Shown: positions 32,171-43,401, counted from the first letter of the stretch. The stretch is 64,000 nucleotides of DNA from Symbiodinium natans (GCA_905221605.1 CAJNDS010000045.1:62001-126000); one strand, 5' to 3'. Notes: generated from the letters alone by a model not told the origin. Translations and numbers: made by a program.

Positions 32171-32536
32171 TACTTTAACAACACTGACGTAGGGGCTGGT
32201 GTGCTCTGCGCCCCGGAACAGTCTCTAAACGACAAAAAAAGATCCCCCTCCCAAGCCCCAAACCCCAAACCCCAAACCCTAAACCCTAAACCCTAAACCC
32301 GTCAACCAGCGCAAAAGCTCCCAAACTTCAACCTCGAGCCCTAAATGCCAAAAACCCCAAGCTCTACAACCCTGAAACCCCTAAGCCCTGAACACCAAAC
32401 TACTCTTACGGGTAACCCCCGTGTCAGCCCTAAACCCTAAACCCTAAACCCTGAACCCTAAACCCCTAAACCCTAAACCCTAAACCCTAAACCCTAAGCC
32501 CTAAACCCTAAACCGGGTCGGGCACTGCGCTACGAG

Positions 32537-32580
32537 GGGTCAGACACTGTAGGGTCTGTGTCGCTCACTCAGGGTTCCGG
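32537..32580 (+). CDS. Short exon candidate
   Basis: Acceptor GCTACGAG, frame GSDTVGSVSLTQGS, donor GTGTAG. Isolated between CCCTAAA and TTTAGGG blocks. Confidence 0.35.
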
Positions 32581-32788
32581 GTGTAGGGCTTAGGCGTGTG
32601 GGGTTTAGGGTTTAGGGTTTAGGGTTTAGGGTTTAGGGTTTAAGGATTCTACAGGGATTCTAGGGATTCAGTTCGGGTTTCGGGTGGTGTGCGGTTCCGT
32701 GTGTCTAGGACTACACCTGACTCCTCTACCCTGGGCCAATTTGTTCCTCCTCCCTCCTCTTCGCATCTCACGCACTGGACAGCAGCCA

Positions 32789-33383
32789 CAAGGAGGGGCC
32801 CCCGCTAGCTATAAGTAGAGTCATAAGGCCCTAAATTGGGTTATAAAGATCCTAATTTAGGTTATAAGTAGAGTTATAAGTAGAGTTATAGGTCCCTTAA
32901 GGCCCTAAATTGGGTTATAAGGATCCTAATTTAGGTTATAGGTCCCTTAACTACAGTTAGCAGAGCATGGGGGCCCATCCTTCTTCATAAACCCAGAGTA
33001 GGCCCTGATTCCCCTTTTACTAGGGTTTAGGTTGCCTTATGAGCCCCTGTAGACCAAAAAACGGGGGCGCCCTTTTCAATGCTAGCCCCCATGTACCTAA
33101 CTAGGGAATACTTGGGCCTTAAAGTACTTCCTATTTTTAAGGACGTGGGGGCCCAAGCATATAATCATAAGTTACATGGACCCTTACCTGAAGGTTCATG
33201 GTACTTATTCACCAATAACAACTGTGCTTATAACCCACTTATAAGCCCCTTAAGTGCCCTAATATGGTTATAAAGTACGGCAATAAGTTCAGTTCTAACC
33301 CTAAACCCTAAACCCTAAACCCTAAACCCTAAAACACTAAACCCTAAACTGGCTACTAAGCACCATAAACCTTCAAGTAGGGT
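32789..33383. mobile_element. Nest of four elements: E1, E4, E6, E5
   Basis: 32789-32993 is an E1 copy with an internally duplicated 80-bp segment; 32998-33088 an E4 copy; 33082-33183 an E6 copy (CCATGTACC ... ACATGGACCCTTA); 33188-33383 an E5 copy (CTGAAGGTTCATGGTACTT ... CATAAACCTTCAAGTA) with about 50 bp of CCCTAAA inside. No coding island is seen within the nest. Confidence 0.7.
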
Positions 33384-33825
33384 AGGTTGCTCTTGGGTAG
33401 GCAGCTCTTGCGACAACCGGCGCATGGATCCTGGGCTCCCGATTATACAGGGATGTAGGGTTTTGGGATGTAGTGTTTAGGGTCTAGGATTTAGGGTTTA
33501 GGGTTTAGGGTATATATAGGGTTTAGGGTTTAGGGTGTAGGGTTTAGGGTTTTTTGGGTTTAGGGTTTTGCTCCAGGGAGCATTTTGGAAGAGACCAATA
33601 AGCCTTAGAGTTTAGGGTTTAGGGTTTTAGGGTAAATTTTAGGTGTTAGGGTTTAGGATTTGGGCACCCCCCCGGGCCCTAAAATACCCCACGTGAACCG
33701 TAAAACCCTACGTGAAAGAAGCCCTCATCGCTAATTCAAATCCTACAATCTTAAACCCCGGACCCTGTCAACCCCAAGACCCCAATGCCCTAAACTCTGA
33801 AGAGCTGGGAGGTTGGCTATCGAAG

Positions 33826-36307
33826 CGAAAAAGCAGAAGGAGGCGGCAGAGAAGCAGCGCAAAGAGGCGACATGTCTTGCAGAAAAGGGTCTGCTTTTTG
33901 GGGTTGATGCTTGAGGTTTAGGGTTTAGGGTTTAGGGTTTAGGGTTTAGGGTTTAGGGTTTAGGGTTTAGGGTTTAGGGTTTAGGGTTTAGGGTTTAGGG
34001 TTTAGGGTTTAGGGTTTAGGGTTTAGGGTTTAGGGTTTAGGTCGTGGGCTCTAGATATACCTCAGACCCGACTGCCCGAATTTCAACCCTAATTCTCTCT
34101 CAAAGATCTGGAGCTTGGAGTTTGCATGTCAGGGCTTGTCCCCCAACCGTAAACCCCAAACCGCGGCGTTTCATAGGAGGGTTGAGACTGTTCGAGTTCG
34201 GGGGTTTAGGGTGTTTGGGGTGTTTAGAGCGTTTAGGGTGCTTAGGGTGTTTAGGGCTTACGCTTAGGTTCTAAACCCTAAACCCTAAACCCTACACCCT
34301 ACACCCTACACCCTACACCCTACACCCTAAACCCTACACCCTAAACCCTAAACCCTAAACCCTAAACCCTAAACCCTAAACCCTAAACCCTAAACCCTGC
34401 CCCGGAGGAGGCCAAGGCTCGTGCAGCCGAAGACCGGAAGCGCCAGGAGCAGGAGAAGAAGGCGCGAGAGCCAGAAACGCGTGGTCAGAAGTGCAGGGTG
34501 TAGTGTTCAGGGTTTAGGGTTTAGGGCTTAGGGTTTGGGGTTTAGGCTTTAGGGTTTAGGGTTTAGGGTTTAGGTTTGATTTTCATACAACAGCCTCAGC
34601 CCTAAGCCCCAAATTATGACGCCCGAAGCCGGCCCAGAACCTTTCAGCTAAGAGTAGTTGGGGGCTAGATGGGGTTTAGGTGGTTTAAAGGGTTTAGGGC
34701 TTATGGGTTGTTTAGGGGCATTGTGGGCTTTTCACAGCCCCGGGCGCTAGCCCAGAGCTCTTTTCAGCCTTTGCTGGGGTTGCTGTGGAGTTGGCTGTAG
34801 GGTTTAGGGTTTAGGGTTTCGGGTTTAGGGTCTAGGGTTTAGGGTTTAGGGTTTAGGGTTGGGCCGAGTTTCTTTACCGCGGCTGGCTGCAGAGAGTTGT
34901 TGTTGCCAGTTTTTTAGGGGAGGCACTGGAGCCCTGCTAGGAGATTCAGACCCTGAACCCTGAACTGAACCCTAAACCCTAAACCCTAAACCCTAAACCC
35001 TAAACCCTAAACCCTAAACCCTAAACCCTAAACCCTAAACCCTAAACCCTAGCCCTAAACCCTAAACCCCAAACGCACCTACAGGAAGCCGATGCCAAGA
35101 GGCGCGCGGAGCAGGAAGCAGCGCGCGCGGAGGCCGAGCGCCTGAAGCAGGCGCGGCAAGGTTTTAGGGTTTAGGGTTTAGGGTTTAGGGTTTAGGGTTT
35201 GGGGTTTAGGGTTTAGGGTTTAGGGTTTGGGGTTTGGGGTTTAGGGTTTAGGGTTTAGGGTTTGGGGTTTAGGGTTTAGGGTTTAGGGTTCGGCGTTTAG
35301 GGGTTTAGGGTTTAGGCGGTTTGGGTTTTTGGGTTTAGGGTTTGGGGTTTAGGGTTTAGGGTTTGGGGATTGGGGTTTAGGGTTTAGGGTTTGGGGTTTA
35401 GGGTTTGGGGTTTAGGGTTTAGGGTGTAGGGTGTAGAGTGTAGGGTGTAGGGTGGGGGGCTTAGGAAGTTTTGACTTTCCGAGTTTTCCCAGTAAGGAGT
35501 TCGGGAATAAGGTTGCCTTTGAAATCCCTCAAGTATATCGGGGATGTACCTTAAGGTACCTCATTTGCTATGTCCGTGCTACGAACTGATCAGAGGCAAG
35601 TCGCAAGGCGCACTTGAACCTAAACCCGAAACCTCTAACCCACCAAACCCTAACCCCCACCCGCCCAGGCCCAATGGCAAAAATGAAGCAACAACCACAA
35701 ACAAGGAATAGCAAAGCCGAAGTAATGAGAATCATAACTGAATACTGCTTTATACAAGCAATAGACGTAATCGTGAAAGTAAAACCCCTATAAACCCGAA
35801 ACCCCCAAACCCTACACCCTAAACCCTGAGCCCCGCCCTAAACCCTAAACCCCAGAACCCGGGCCTGGGGAGGAACAAGAGAAGGCTGCGGCGGAGCAGC
35901 GGCGCTTGAAGGAGGAGGCCGATATGTCTTGTTGCATCGGGACTTGGGGCATGTAAGGTTTAGGGTTTAGGGTTTGGGGTTTTCGGGTTTAGGGTTTAGG
36001 GTTCACGGTTTAGGGTTTAGGGTTTAGACTGACCTCTAAGTTAGGATGTGAGGCCGTGGGGGGGGGGGGGGGGGGGGGGGGGAGGGGGAGCTTCAGTGTG
36101 AGGTTGCGAGGTCTTGAGCGTTTCGGTCAAGAGTCCGGGCTGAACTGTCAAGAAAAATGTCAGTCTTTCCCTGGTTTAGGGTTTAGGGTTTAGGGTTTTG
36201 GGTTTAGGGTTTAGGGTTTAGGGGGCAAATCAACCCCTGAAAGCAAAACCCAGCGTTCAAGCCACATGGGCCCGGCTTCACGTTCTTGCAGTGCCATTGG
36301 AGCGTAG
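33826..36307 (+). CDS. Coiled-coil protein locus B
   Basis: 33826-33873 (KKQKEAAEKQRKEA), 34408-34483 (EAKARAAEDRKRQEQEKKAR), 35085-35160 (EADAKRRAEQEAARAEAER then LKQARQ), 35856-35925 (PGPGEEQEKAAAEQRRLKEE), 36132-36173 (VRAELSRKMSVFP) and 36292-36307 (AIGA, TAG). The last four join with GT-AG introns in phase: split codons give E, I and C. The 35085 exon ends CAAG|GTTTTAGGG. Same Glu/Lys/Ala/Arg composition as locus A, so either one very long gene interrupted by the 31-32 kb segment or a tandem paralogue. Islands at 35493-35589 (KEFGNKVAFEIPQVYRGC) and 35669-35793 (MAKMKQQPQTRNSKAEVMR) do not fit the coiled coil and may be other genes or skipped exons. Confidence 0.5.
33905..34042. repeat. 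Pure TTTAGGG array, about 19 units
   Basis: Uninterrupted heptamers directly after a locus B exon island; the same intron ends in a CCCTAAA array (34265-34400). Confidence 0.95.
35669..35793 (+). CDS. Open frame beginning MAKMKQQ
   Basis: Acceptor CCCGCCCAG, then P and M; the frame reads MAKMKQQPQTRNSKAEVMR, IITEYCFIQAIDVIVKVKPL and stops at TAA. A GTAATG donor after AAAGCCGAA is possible. Lower GC than the neighbours. No family recognised. Confidence 0.4.
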
Positions 36308-36314
36308 AGAATTA

Positions 36315-37300
36315 CTCAGTGCCTACATATATATATATATACACAGACACACATATGTGGTGTTAGAAATGTGTATCTGCATATGTTTTACAATACTTGC
36401 TTGTAATAACAATTAATATATATATATATATATGGTCAGCCCCCCCCCCATGATCCACACCTATGGTTTTCCTGTCTTCGTCTTTGTCTGATTTTCTGTT
36501 TTTTTCACCGGAAAAATGCAGTAAAAACTGCACTGGAATACAAAAAGCTCCATTATATTATCCTCTATAAAAACACTAGTGTTTTTATGTGCATTTTGCT
36601 TCTGAAACTTGTGTTTTGCGGCTCTATAAAATTTTAGAAGGGTAGCCATTTAGAAGCTTAAGGCTTTTCAGGGTTTTAGGTTTTAGGGGTTTGTAAAAAT
36701 TTAGATGATCTGTGGAAGGCACCGGGGCTTCCCCAGACCATTTGCAATTTTAAAGATCCTTAAAAGGGGCAGCCCTTTTCAAATTTGAAGGGCTTTAAGG
36801 TATTTAAAGCCTTTCAAGATTTTAAGGATTTAACGGATCTTAAAAGGCTTTAAAGCCCTTAACAACCTCGAAACGTTTATCCCTTAAAAGTCTAAAATTC
36901 TTTAAAATTTAAAACGGGCAGCCGTTTAATATTAAGGAAGTTACGGATTTTAGAATTGAACATCCTAAAATCTTTAAACTTTAAAAGGACAGCCATTTAC
37001 AACTGTGAGAATTTCAGGGTTTTACGGATTTTAAAAAATCTATATTGTCTGGGGAAGGCACCGGGGCTTCTCCGGACCATTGGCAACTTCAACAATCTCT
37101 AAAATCCGCAAAGGGCAGCCACTTAAATACGTAAGCAATTTAAGGTCTTTAAAAGGCTTAAACGGCTTAAAACCTTCATAATCCCGAGAATGCTTAAACA
37201 GAAGCTTAATGATTTTTACAAGATTTGAAGGATTTCTAATGTTTAGGTGGGTCTGGGGAAGCTCCAGTGCCTTCCCCAGATCATGTAAACTTGCAAAAAC
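36315..37300. other. AT-rich degenerate repeat region
   Basis: (TA)n at 36327-36340 and 36416-36434, then about 850 bp of low-GC sequence with recurring TTTAAAGG, GGCAGCC and a 28-bp phrase near GGAAGGCACCGGGGCTTCC (36715, 37053; inverted variants near 37255 and 38105). The - strand frame at 36461-36649 is AT-rich and not convincing. No supported gene. Confidence 0.6.
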
Positions 37301-38575
37301 CCTCAAACCCCTTAACCCTAAAATCCAACCCCGAAACCCTTAGCTCTAAACCCTAAACACTCAGCACCAGACCCTAAACACTAACCCAAAAACTTAACAC
37401 TAAGCCCTTAGCACAAACCCCAAGCACTCAACATGAAACCCTAAACACTTAAGCACTAGACCCTAAACACGAAACACTACACCCTAAAAACTAAACCCTG
37501 AACATTACACACTAAACCCTACACACTAAACCCTGAACACTAGTAAACATCCTTAAAACCCTAAATCCAAAAAACCAAACCCGAAAACCCTTAACACTAA
37601 ACCCTAAACACTCAGCACTAGACCCTAAACACTAACCCTAAAAACTTAACACTAGGCCCACAAACCCCAAACACTTGACACGAAACCCTAAACTCTTGAG
37701 CACTACTAAACCCTAAACACTCAGCACCAGACCCTAAACACTAACCATAAAAACTTAACACTAAGCCCTTAGCACAAACCCCAAACACTTAACAGGAAAC
37801 CTTAAACACCTAAGCACCCCTAAAAACTAAACCCTAAACATTACACACTAAACCCTACACACTAGCACTGAACCCTAAACACCAGCGTAAACACTAACCC
37901 TAAAAGCTTAACACTACGCCCTTAGCACGAACCCCAAACACTGAACACGAAACCCTAAACACTTAAGCACTAAACCCTTACTAAACACTAAACCCTAAAC
38001 ACTTAAACACTACACCCTACAAACTAAACCCTAACCATTGCACTAAACCCTACACACTAAACCCTAAAGCCTAAACAGAAGGATTTTTTAAGTTGTCAAT
38101 GGTCTGGGGCAGCCCCGGTGCCTTCCCCAGATCATTAAATTTGTAAAAATCCTTAAAACCCTCAACCGAAAACCCAAACCCGAAACCCTCAACACTAAAC
38201 CCTAAACACTAACCCTAAAAACTTAACACTAAGCCCTTAGCACAAACCCCAAAAAATTAGCACGAAACCCTAAACACTTAAGCACTTAACCCAAAAACTA
38301 GACCTTAAACATTTCAAACTAAACCCTAAACATTAGACACTAAACCCTAAACCCGAAACAGTAAACCCCAAGGCCAGAACCTCGAGCCCTACTGAATCTA
38401 AACCTGAAACCAAAAACCCGTCGGGGTTTCAGATGCTTACTGTTTGGATTTCAGAGTTTAGGGTTTTATTTGGGTTTTAGCCGAGCCGCTTGACCCTAAA
38501 CCCTAAAACCTAAACTTAACACTCAACCCTAAACACAAAACACTAAACCCTGAAACCTACACACTAAACCCTAAA
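37300..38575. repeat. ACACTAAACCCT variant repeat region
   Basis: About 1.2 kb in which CCCTAAA alternates with CACTAAA, CTTAGCAC and similar units; longer phrases (AACACTAAGCCCTTAGCAC) recur four or more times. No open frame of note. Confidence 0.85.
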
Positions 38576-38580
38576 CACTA

Positions 38581-39310
38581 GATTTCCAGAAAAAATCTGG
38601 AGTACCCGGGCCCCGGACTCCAGACTCCAGATTTCCAGAAAAAATCTGGAGTACCCGGGCCCCGGACTCCAGACTCCAGATTTCCAGAAAAAATCTGGAG
38701 TACCCGCGCCCCGGACTCCAGACTCCAGATTTTCAGAAAAATCTGGAGTACCAGGGCCCCGGACTCCAGACTCCAGATTTCCAGAAAAAATCTGGAGTAC
38801 CCGGGCCCCGGACTCCAGACTCCAGATTTCCAGAAAAAATCTGGAGTACCCGGGCCCCGAACTCCAGACTCCAGATTTCCAGAAAAAATCTGGAGTACCC
38901 GGGCCCCGGACTCCAGACTCCAGATTTCCAGAAAAAATCTGGAGTACCCGGGCCCCCGGACTCCAGACTCCAGATTTCCAGAAAAAATCTGGAGTACCGG
39001 GGCCCCAGACTCCAGACTCCAGATTTCCAGAAAAAATCTGGAGTACTCGCGGCCCCAGACTCCAGATTACAGACTCCAGAATCTGGAGTCCAGAGTCCCG
39101 GTACTCCAGATTTTTTTTGGAAATGTGGAGTCTGGAGTCTGGAGGTACTCCAGAATTTTTCTGGAAATCTGGAGTCTGGAGTCTGGGGGTACGGAAATCT
39201 GGAGTCTGGAGTCTGGGGGTACTCCAGATTTTTTCTGGAAATCTGGAGTCTGGAGTCCGGGGCCCGGGTACTCCAGATTTTTTCTGGAAATCTGGAGTCT
39301 GGAGTCCCCC
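38581..39310. repeat. 49-bp array in inverted orientation (large palindrome)
   Basis: About ten 49-bp units (GATTTCCAGAAAAAATCTGG, then AGTACCCGGGCCCC, then GGACTCCAGACTCC) occupy 38581-39080, followed by about five units in the reverse orientation to 39310. Each unit has its own small palindromes (CCAGATTT/AAATCTGG). Long - strand open frames across it are repeat artefacts. Confidence 0.95.
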
Positions 39311-39889
39311 CCCTCCCAAAACCCCCTTCCCGAGGCCAAATGTGTGGATCATGGGGGGGGGGGCGAGCATATATATATATATATATATATTGCTCTTCAA
39401 GTTTTGTTTTGGGCAGGCTTGCTGTAAATTGTGGGCCCGTTGCGGGGTTTCCATTGAGCAGGTAATTCAGAACAACATGCATGTAGGGGTTTGTAGGGGT
39501 TCAGGAGTTTAGGTTTATCTAGGTCTTATGAGGTTTAGGGTGTATAAGGTTTAAGGTGCTCGAGCTTCTGAGCCGTAGGTGGCTCGATAAATTATGATCG
39601 GGGGTTGAGGCTTTTCAGCTTATTCTTGGCTCAACCCCCAAACCCTAAAACCCCGAACCCTAAACCCTAAGCCCCAGACCCCAAACCCCAAACCCCAAAC
39701 CCTAGACCCTAAATCCGTACATACGGAGAGATCATCATATAGGGTTTAGGGTTGAGAGTGTAGGGTTTAGGGATTAGGGTCCCACTCTTAGTTACCACCC
39801 ATGAACCTCCAAGTGGGGCGCGGCCTTGCTGTTGGAGATCGAGTTGGGGTAATTAGGAGGTCTGTTTCGAGACGCTGGGATGTGCAAAG

Positions 39890-40405
39890 GCTCGGTCAGT
39901 TGAGATCGTTGAGATCATGGCTTTCCCTACTACCCCCCCCCCCCCCCTATGTTTCCGCCCTAAATAGCTTGAACTATGGGGGGAACCAAGGGGGCGGGGG
40001 GTAGTACAAAGGGGGGTAGTAGGGGAGCCCATGATGAGATTGTGCTCCGCGAGGAAGAACGCCAGAGGAAAGAAGCTGAAGAACTTCAGCGAAAGCAAGC
40101 AGCGGAAGCTCTGCTGCAACAGCAGCAGGCTGAGCAGAAGCAGAAGGAGGAAGCCGAGCGCAAGCGCAAGGAAGAGGAAGCTCTCAAGAAGCAGCAGGAG
40201 GAGGCAGCGCTTCAGCGCCAGCAGGAGGAGGCTCGGAAGCAAGAGGAGGAGAGGAGAAGGCAGGAGCAGGAGAAGAAGATGGCTGCCGAAAGCAAGCCCC
40301 TCAGCGACGAGGAAAAGCTCGCAGCTCGAGCCGCAAATTTTAGGGGCTCCTTCCCCCGCACCCGCCCCCCCACCAATGGAAGAGCACCTGACCCGGAGTT
40401 CAGGG
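39890..40405 (+). CDS. Coiled-coil exon split by an E8 element
   Basis: Left exon from 39890 (after GCAAAG) reads ARSVEIVE; after the E8 element the frame resumes IVLREEERQRKEAEELQRKQ, continues through a long Glu/Lys/Gln-rich helix (QKQKEEAERKRKEEEALKK, ARKQEEERRRQEQEKKM) and then SDEEKLAARAANFRGSFPR to about 40405, ending at GTGTAG. At over 100 codons it is the longest coiled-coil exon here. Removing the element and one target repeat restores one continuous frame. The next island 40575-40622 (VCGQVKFKKECSPGFG) is phase compatible. Confidence 0.65.
39915..40034. mobile_element. E8 element with 5-bp target duplication
   Basis: Ends TCATGGCTTTCCCTACTACC and GGTAGTAGGGGAGCCCATGA; flanked by TGAGA at 39910-39914 and 40035-40039. 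Interior has a C-run and G-rich arm. Confidence 0.8.
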
Positions 40406-40507
40406 TGTAGGGTTTAGGGCCTTTAGGGTTAGGGTTCAGTGTTAGAATGACCCAAGACTACAAGACTAGTCTAGGCGTACTGTTTTGGTAGGCATTTTGT
40501 TCGTCAG

Positions 40508-40884
40508 ACGCTGGGGCATGCGGACCTTTGGTCAACGTACTGTTTTTGGGGTACTACTTTTCGGTTCCTTCCAGGTGTGTGGGCAAGTAAAATTCAAGAA
40601 AGAGTGCAGCCCTGGGTTCGGCGTTTAGGGTGTTTAGGGTGTACAGGGTGGGGCCCCCTTGCTATACTAGCTGTAGTTAAGGGACTTATAAACTAACTTA
40701 GGGTCCTTATAACCCAATTTAGGGCCCTTATAACTCTACTTATAACTAGGGGGCCCCACCCTGTAGAGTTTCGGGCTTCAGGCTTAGGGCTTAAGGTGTA
40801 TTATAGGGCGCTGCACCAACCTCTCCAAGCACTGAAAGGGTGACGAGGGCACGCATGTCCAGGATTCCCTGGCAACTCCCATAG
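40508..40884 (+). CDS. Exon candidates around an E1 element
   Basis: 40508-40536 (TLGHADLWS, donor GTACTG), 40575-40622 (VCGQVKFKKECSPGFG, donor GTTTAG) and 40831-40884 (TERVTRARMSRIPWQLP, TAG). Phase among them is not fully resolved. Confidence 0.35.
40644..40763. mobile_element. E1 element
   Basis: CAGGGTGGGGCCCCC ... GGGGGCCCCACCCTG with flanking TA; about 93% similar by eye to the copy at 31.4 kb. Confidence 0.8.
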
Positions 40885-41355
40885 AAGGGGTGCTCCGGGG
40901 GCCGGACCCCAAAAATATCAGGGTTTCGGGCTTAGGTTTTCGGGTAAACGGTTTAGGGTTTAGGGTTTAGGTTAAAGCCTGAACCCTAAACGTTAAACCC
41001 TCAAGCCAACACCCTACATCATGGGCCCCTCTGTGGCATCTGGATACCCTAAACCCTAAACCCTAAACCCTAAACCCTAAATGAGGAGAAAGTTGGAATC
41101 CCAAGAAGCCAACCATAGCCCCCCAGTATTTAAACCCGCCCCCCGGCCCGGGTCTGCGGGATGTTTAGGGTTTAGGGTTGAGGGTTTAGGGTTTAGGGTT
41201 TAGGGTTTAGGGAGAGGTTGTCGGATGTCGTTGCAACTCTAAACCCAGAAGTCCTGAGACCGTAAACCTTATCCGGTGTCCTGAGCCCCCCAGCTTCCCC
41301 CAAGAGGCTCTGTAGTACCCTTGTCCTCCCTTTGTGGGTCCTGGGTTCCTCCCCC

Positions 41356-41563
41356 TACTGTTGCCCCTATCCCTAAACCCTAAACCCTAAACCCTAAACC
41401 CGAAGCCCTACACCGGCTCAGGAACTGGGGTTGAGGGTTCCTTCTCGCAACCTGGACGGTCATGGATAGTTTAGGGTTTAGGGTTTAGGGTTTAGGGTTT
41501 AGGGTTTAGGGTTTAGGGTTCCGGGTTAAGGGTTTAGGGTTTAGGGATAGGGGCAACAGTAGT
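41356..41563. repeat. Inverted repeat enclosing CCCTAAA and TTTAGGG arrays
   Basis: CTACTGTTGCCCCTAT and its exact complement ATAGGGGCAACAGTAG flank CCCTAAA on the left and TTTAGGG on the right, with an exon-like island (41422-41468, ELGLRVPSRNLDGHG, donor GTTTAG) between. Confidence 0.65.
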
Positions 41564-41713
41564 GTAGCTACAGATATACCTGCTCAGAGTTGTTAGTGGG
41601 GCTTCGAATTACCCAGGAACCTTCGAAGTACTGGGCTAGTAGACCCTAAACCCTATAAACCCTGAAGTCTGAACCCTCAACCTAAACTCCTAAGTCTTCT
41701 ACGCCCCGCCGAG

Positions 41714-43062
41714 GCGCAGGAGAAGGCAAAGAAGGAGGAGCAGAAGAGATATTCGCTGGGATCTCAGTTTGAGTTTAGGGTTCAGAGTTTATGGTTTAGC
41801 GTTTTGGCTGTCGGGTCTAAACTGACATAACTGTGACATACCGCACAACCAGCCTCCCTGTAACATTGAGTGTCTAGGGCGCCCCAGACCCTAAATCCTA
41901 AACCCTAAACCCTCAGCCCTGAACCTTGTTTTGGGGACCTTGGGATACATGGCAAGGAGAGATTGTTGGGTGGGAATTAGGGATCAGCGTGCTTTTGGAT
42001 TCAGGGTTTAGGGTTCAGGGTTTAGGTTTTTTTTTTTTTCCTGAGAGCCTGTCGTGGCAGGATCCCAAACCTCCGAAACCTCCATGCCTTACTTACTGAG
42101 TCTTTGTAGGGAATTTGGGAATACAGTAGTTCTGTATACAATGGTTTGATATAGGGGAGTATCCCCTACTTAACCCTAAACCCGAAGCCCTCTCTAAACG
42201 TCTAAACCCTAAACCCTAAGCCCTAAACTCCCTCAATTCCTCAGCTCCTAGCCTCCGAATCCCTAAACCCTGAGCCTCCCAAACCCTAAACCCCCAACCC
42301 CCTAAACACTAAACCCTAGACCCTAAACCCTGAACCCTGAACCCTGAACCCTAAACCCTAAACCCTAAACCCTTCAGACCAAATCCCCCGAACCCCTGGC
42401 TGGTCCTTAGTAGTTAGGGCCCTACATAATCCCCTTAAACTGGGCTTTGGAGTACTATACTTTAATACTTTTCTTTTGGTTTTGGGTTCCCATTATAACT
42501 ACTTATACCTAAAAGTATATACTTTTTTTCTGGGTTTACTCCAGAGGTAGGTAAAAGGGTATATATGGGGCCTTCATTCCCTCATTCCCCCATTCCCTAC
42601 TAAGGACCCTAAACCCCTAAACCCTAAGCCCTAAACCCTAAACCCTGAACCCTAAACCCTAAACCCTGAACCCTAAACCCTAAACCCTAACTGAGGCGCC
42701 TGAGCTTCAAGTGGAAGATGCAAGATGAGACACGCCTCAAGGAGGAGGTTCCGCGGCGGTTCAACTTGTTGCGCCAACAAGGTTTAGGGTTTAGGGTTTA
42801 GGGTTTAGGGTTTAGGGTTTAGGATTTAGTTTTAGGTTTAGGGCTTTGGGGGGGGGGGGGGGTGGGTTACTGAGTTCGGCCAGGGACTCGCACGGTCAGG
42901 GACTTTGAGCTCAAAGCATCAGGATTGTTTTCGGGCGTATGCATCCAGAGTCACAGAACCCTGAAACCCCTAAGGGCCGAAACCCTAAACCCTAAACCCG
43001 GAACTGTTTTCTAGCTCTTGCGTGTCGTCAGGGGCTGCCGGAGCCCACGCTTGAAGGCTTGA
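41714..43062 (+). CDS. Coiled-coil locus C, four-exon chain with stop
   Basis: Exons 41714-41766 (AQEKAKKEEQKRYSLGS), 42696-42781 (RLSFKWKMQDETRLKEEV, then PRRFNLLRQQ), 42884-42936 (TRTVRDFELKASGLFSG) and 43015-43062 (LLRVVRGCRSPRLKA, TGA) join in phase with GT-AG introns; split codons give Q and G. Exon 2 ends CAACAAG|GTTTAGGG. Charged helix giving way to a basic C-terminus. Another island at 41574-41626 (IYLLRVVSGASNYPGTF) may precede it. Confidence 0.5.
42404..42607. mobile_element. Composite palindromic element
   Basis: Outer inverted ends GGTCCTTAGTAG and CTACTAAGGACC enclose an E4-like core (TGGAGTACTATAC ... TTTACTCCA). No coding island inside. Confidence 0.5.
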
Positions 43063-43192
43063 CAAGTTGAGCTTTAGGGTTTAGGGTTTAGGGTTTAGGG
43101 TTCAGTCTCTGGTGTTACGGTATAGTTCGAGAGAGAGAGAGAGAGAGGGAGCTGTACAGCGCCCAGCTGTAGCTTCCCACTTTTGTGTACAG

Positions 43193-43401
43193 CCTGGCTT
43201 CTCGATTCCTCGCCGGAACCTAGCCGAAACCCTAGACTACTATTTGCCTAAGAACCCCACCAACAAGATCATCATCCCTTTATTACCCGTGTAAGGAAGA
43301 TTTGTTTTAAAACAAGTCCCAAATCAGGCGTCCTTGATAGGCCTGAACTCTGTCCTCTCTGGCCAGGTTGAGCGTGTGAAGGAGGAGGTCGAGAAGAGGC
43401 C
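43193..43401 (+). CDS. Two exons, PGFSIPRRNL and VERVKEEVEKR
   Basis: 43193-43288 (after TGTGTACAG) is exactly 32 codons: PGFSIPRRNLAETLDYYLPK, then NPTNKIIIPLLP, ending at GTGTAAGG. 43367-43401 (after CTGGCCAG) reads VERVKEEVEKR in the same phase. Good acceptor and donor signals; no family recognised. Confidence 0.5.

Noticed and set aside
36461-36649. 62-codon - strand frame (MATLLKFYRAAKHKF...)
   Set aside because: AT-rich region, isolated, no splice-compatible neighbours on - and the window codes on +.
38564-39482. 296- and 249-codon - strand frames (LESGV..., TPDFFWKSGVW)
   Set aside because: Direct product of the 49-bp satellite, whose period makes all frames rotate and stay open.
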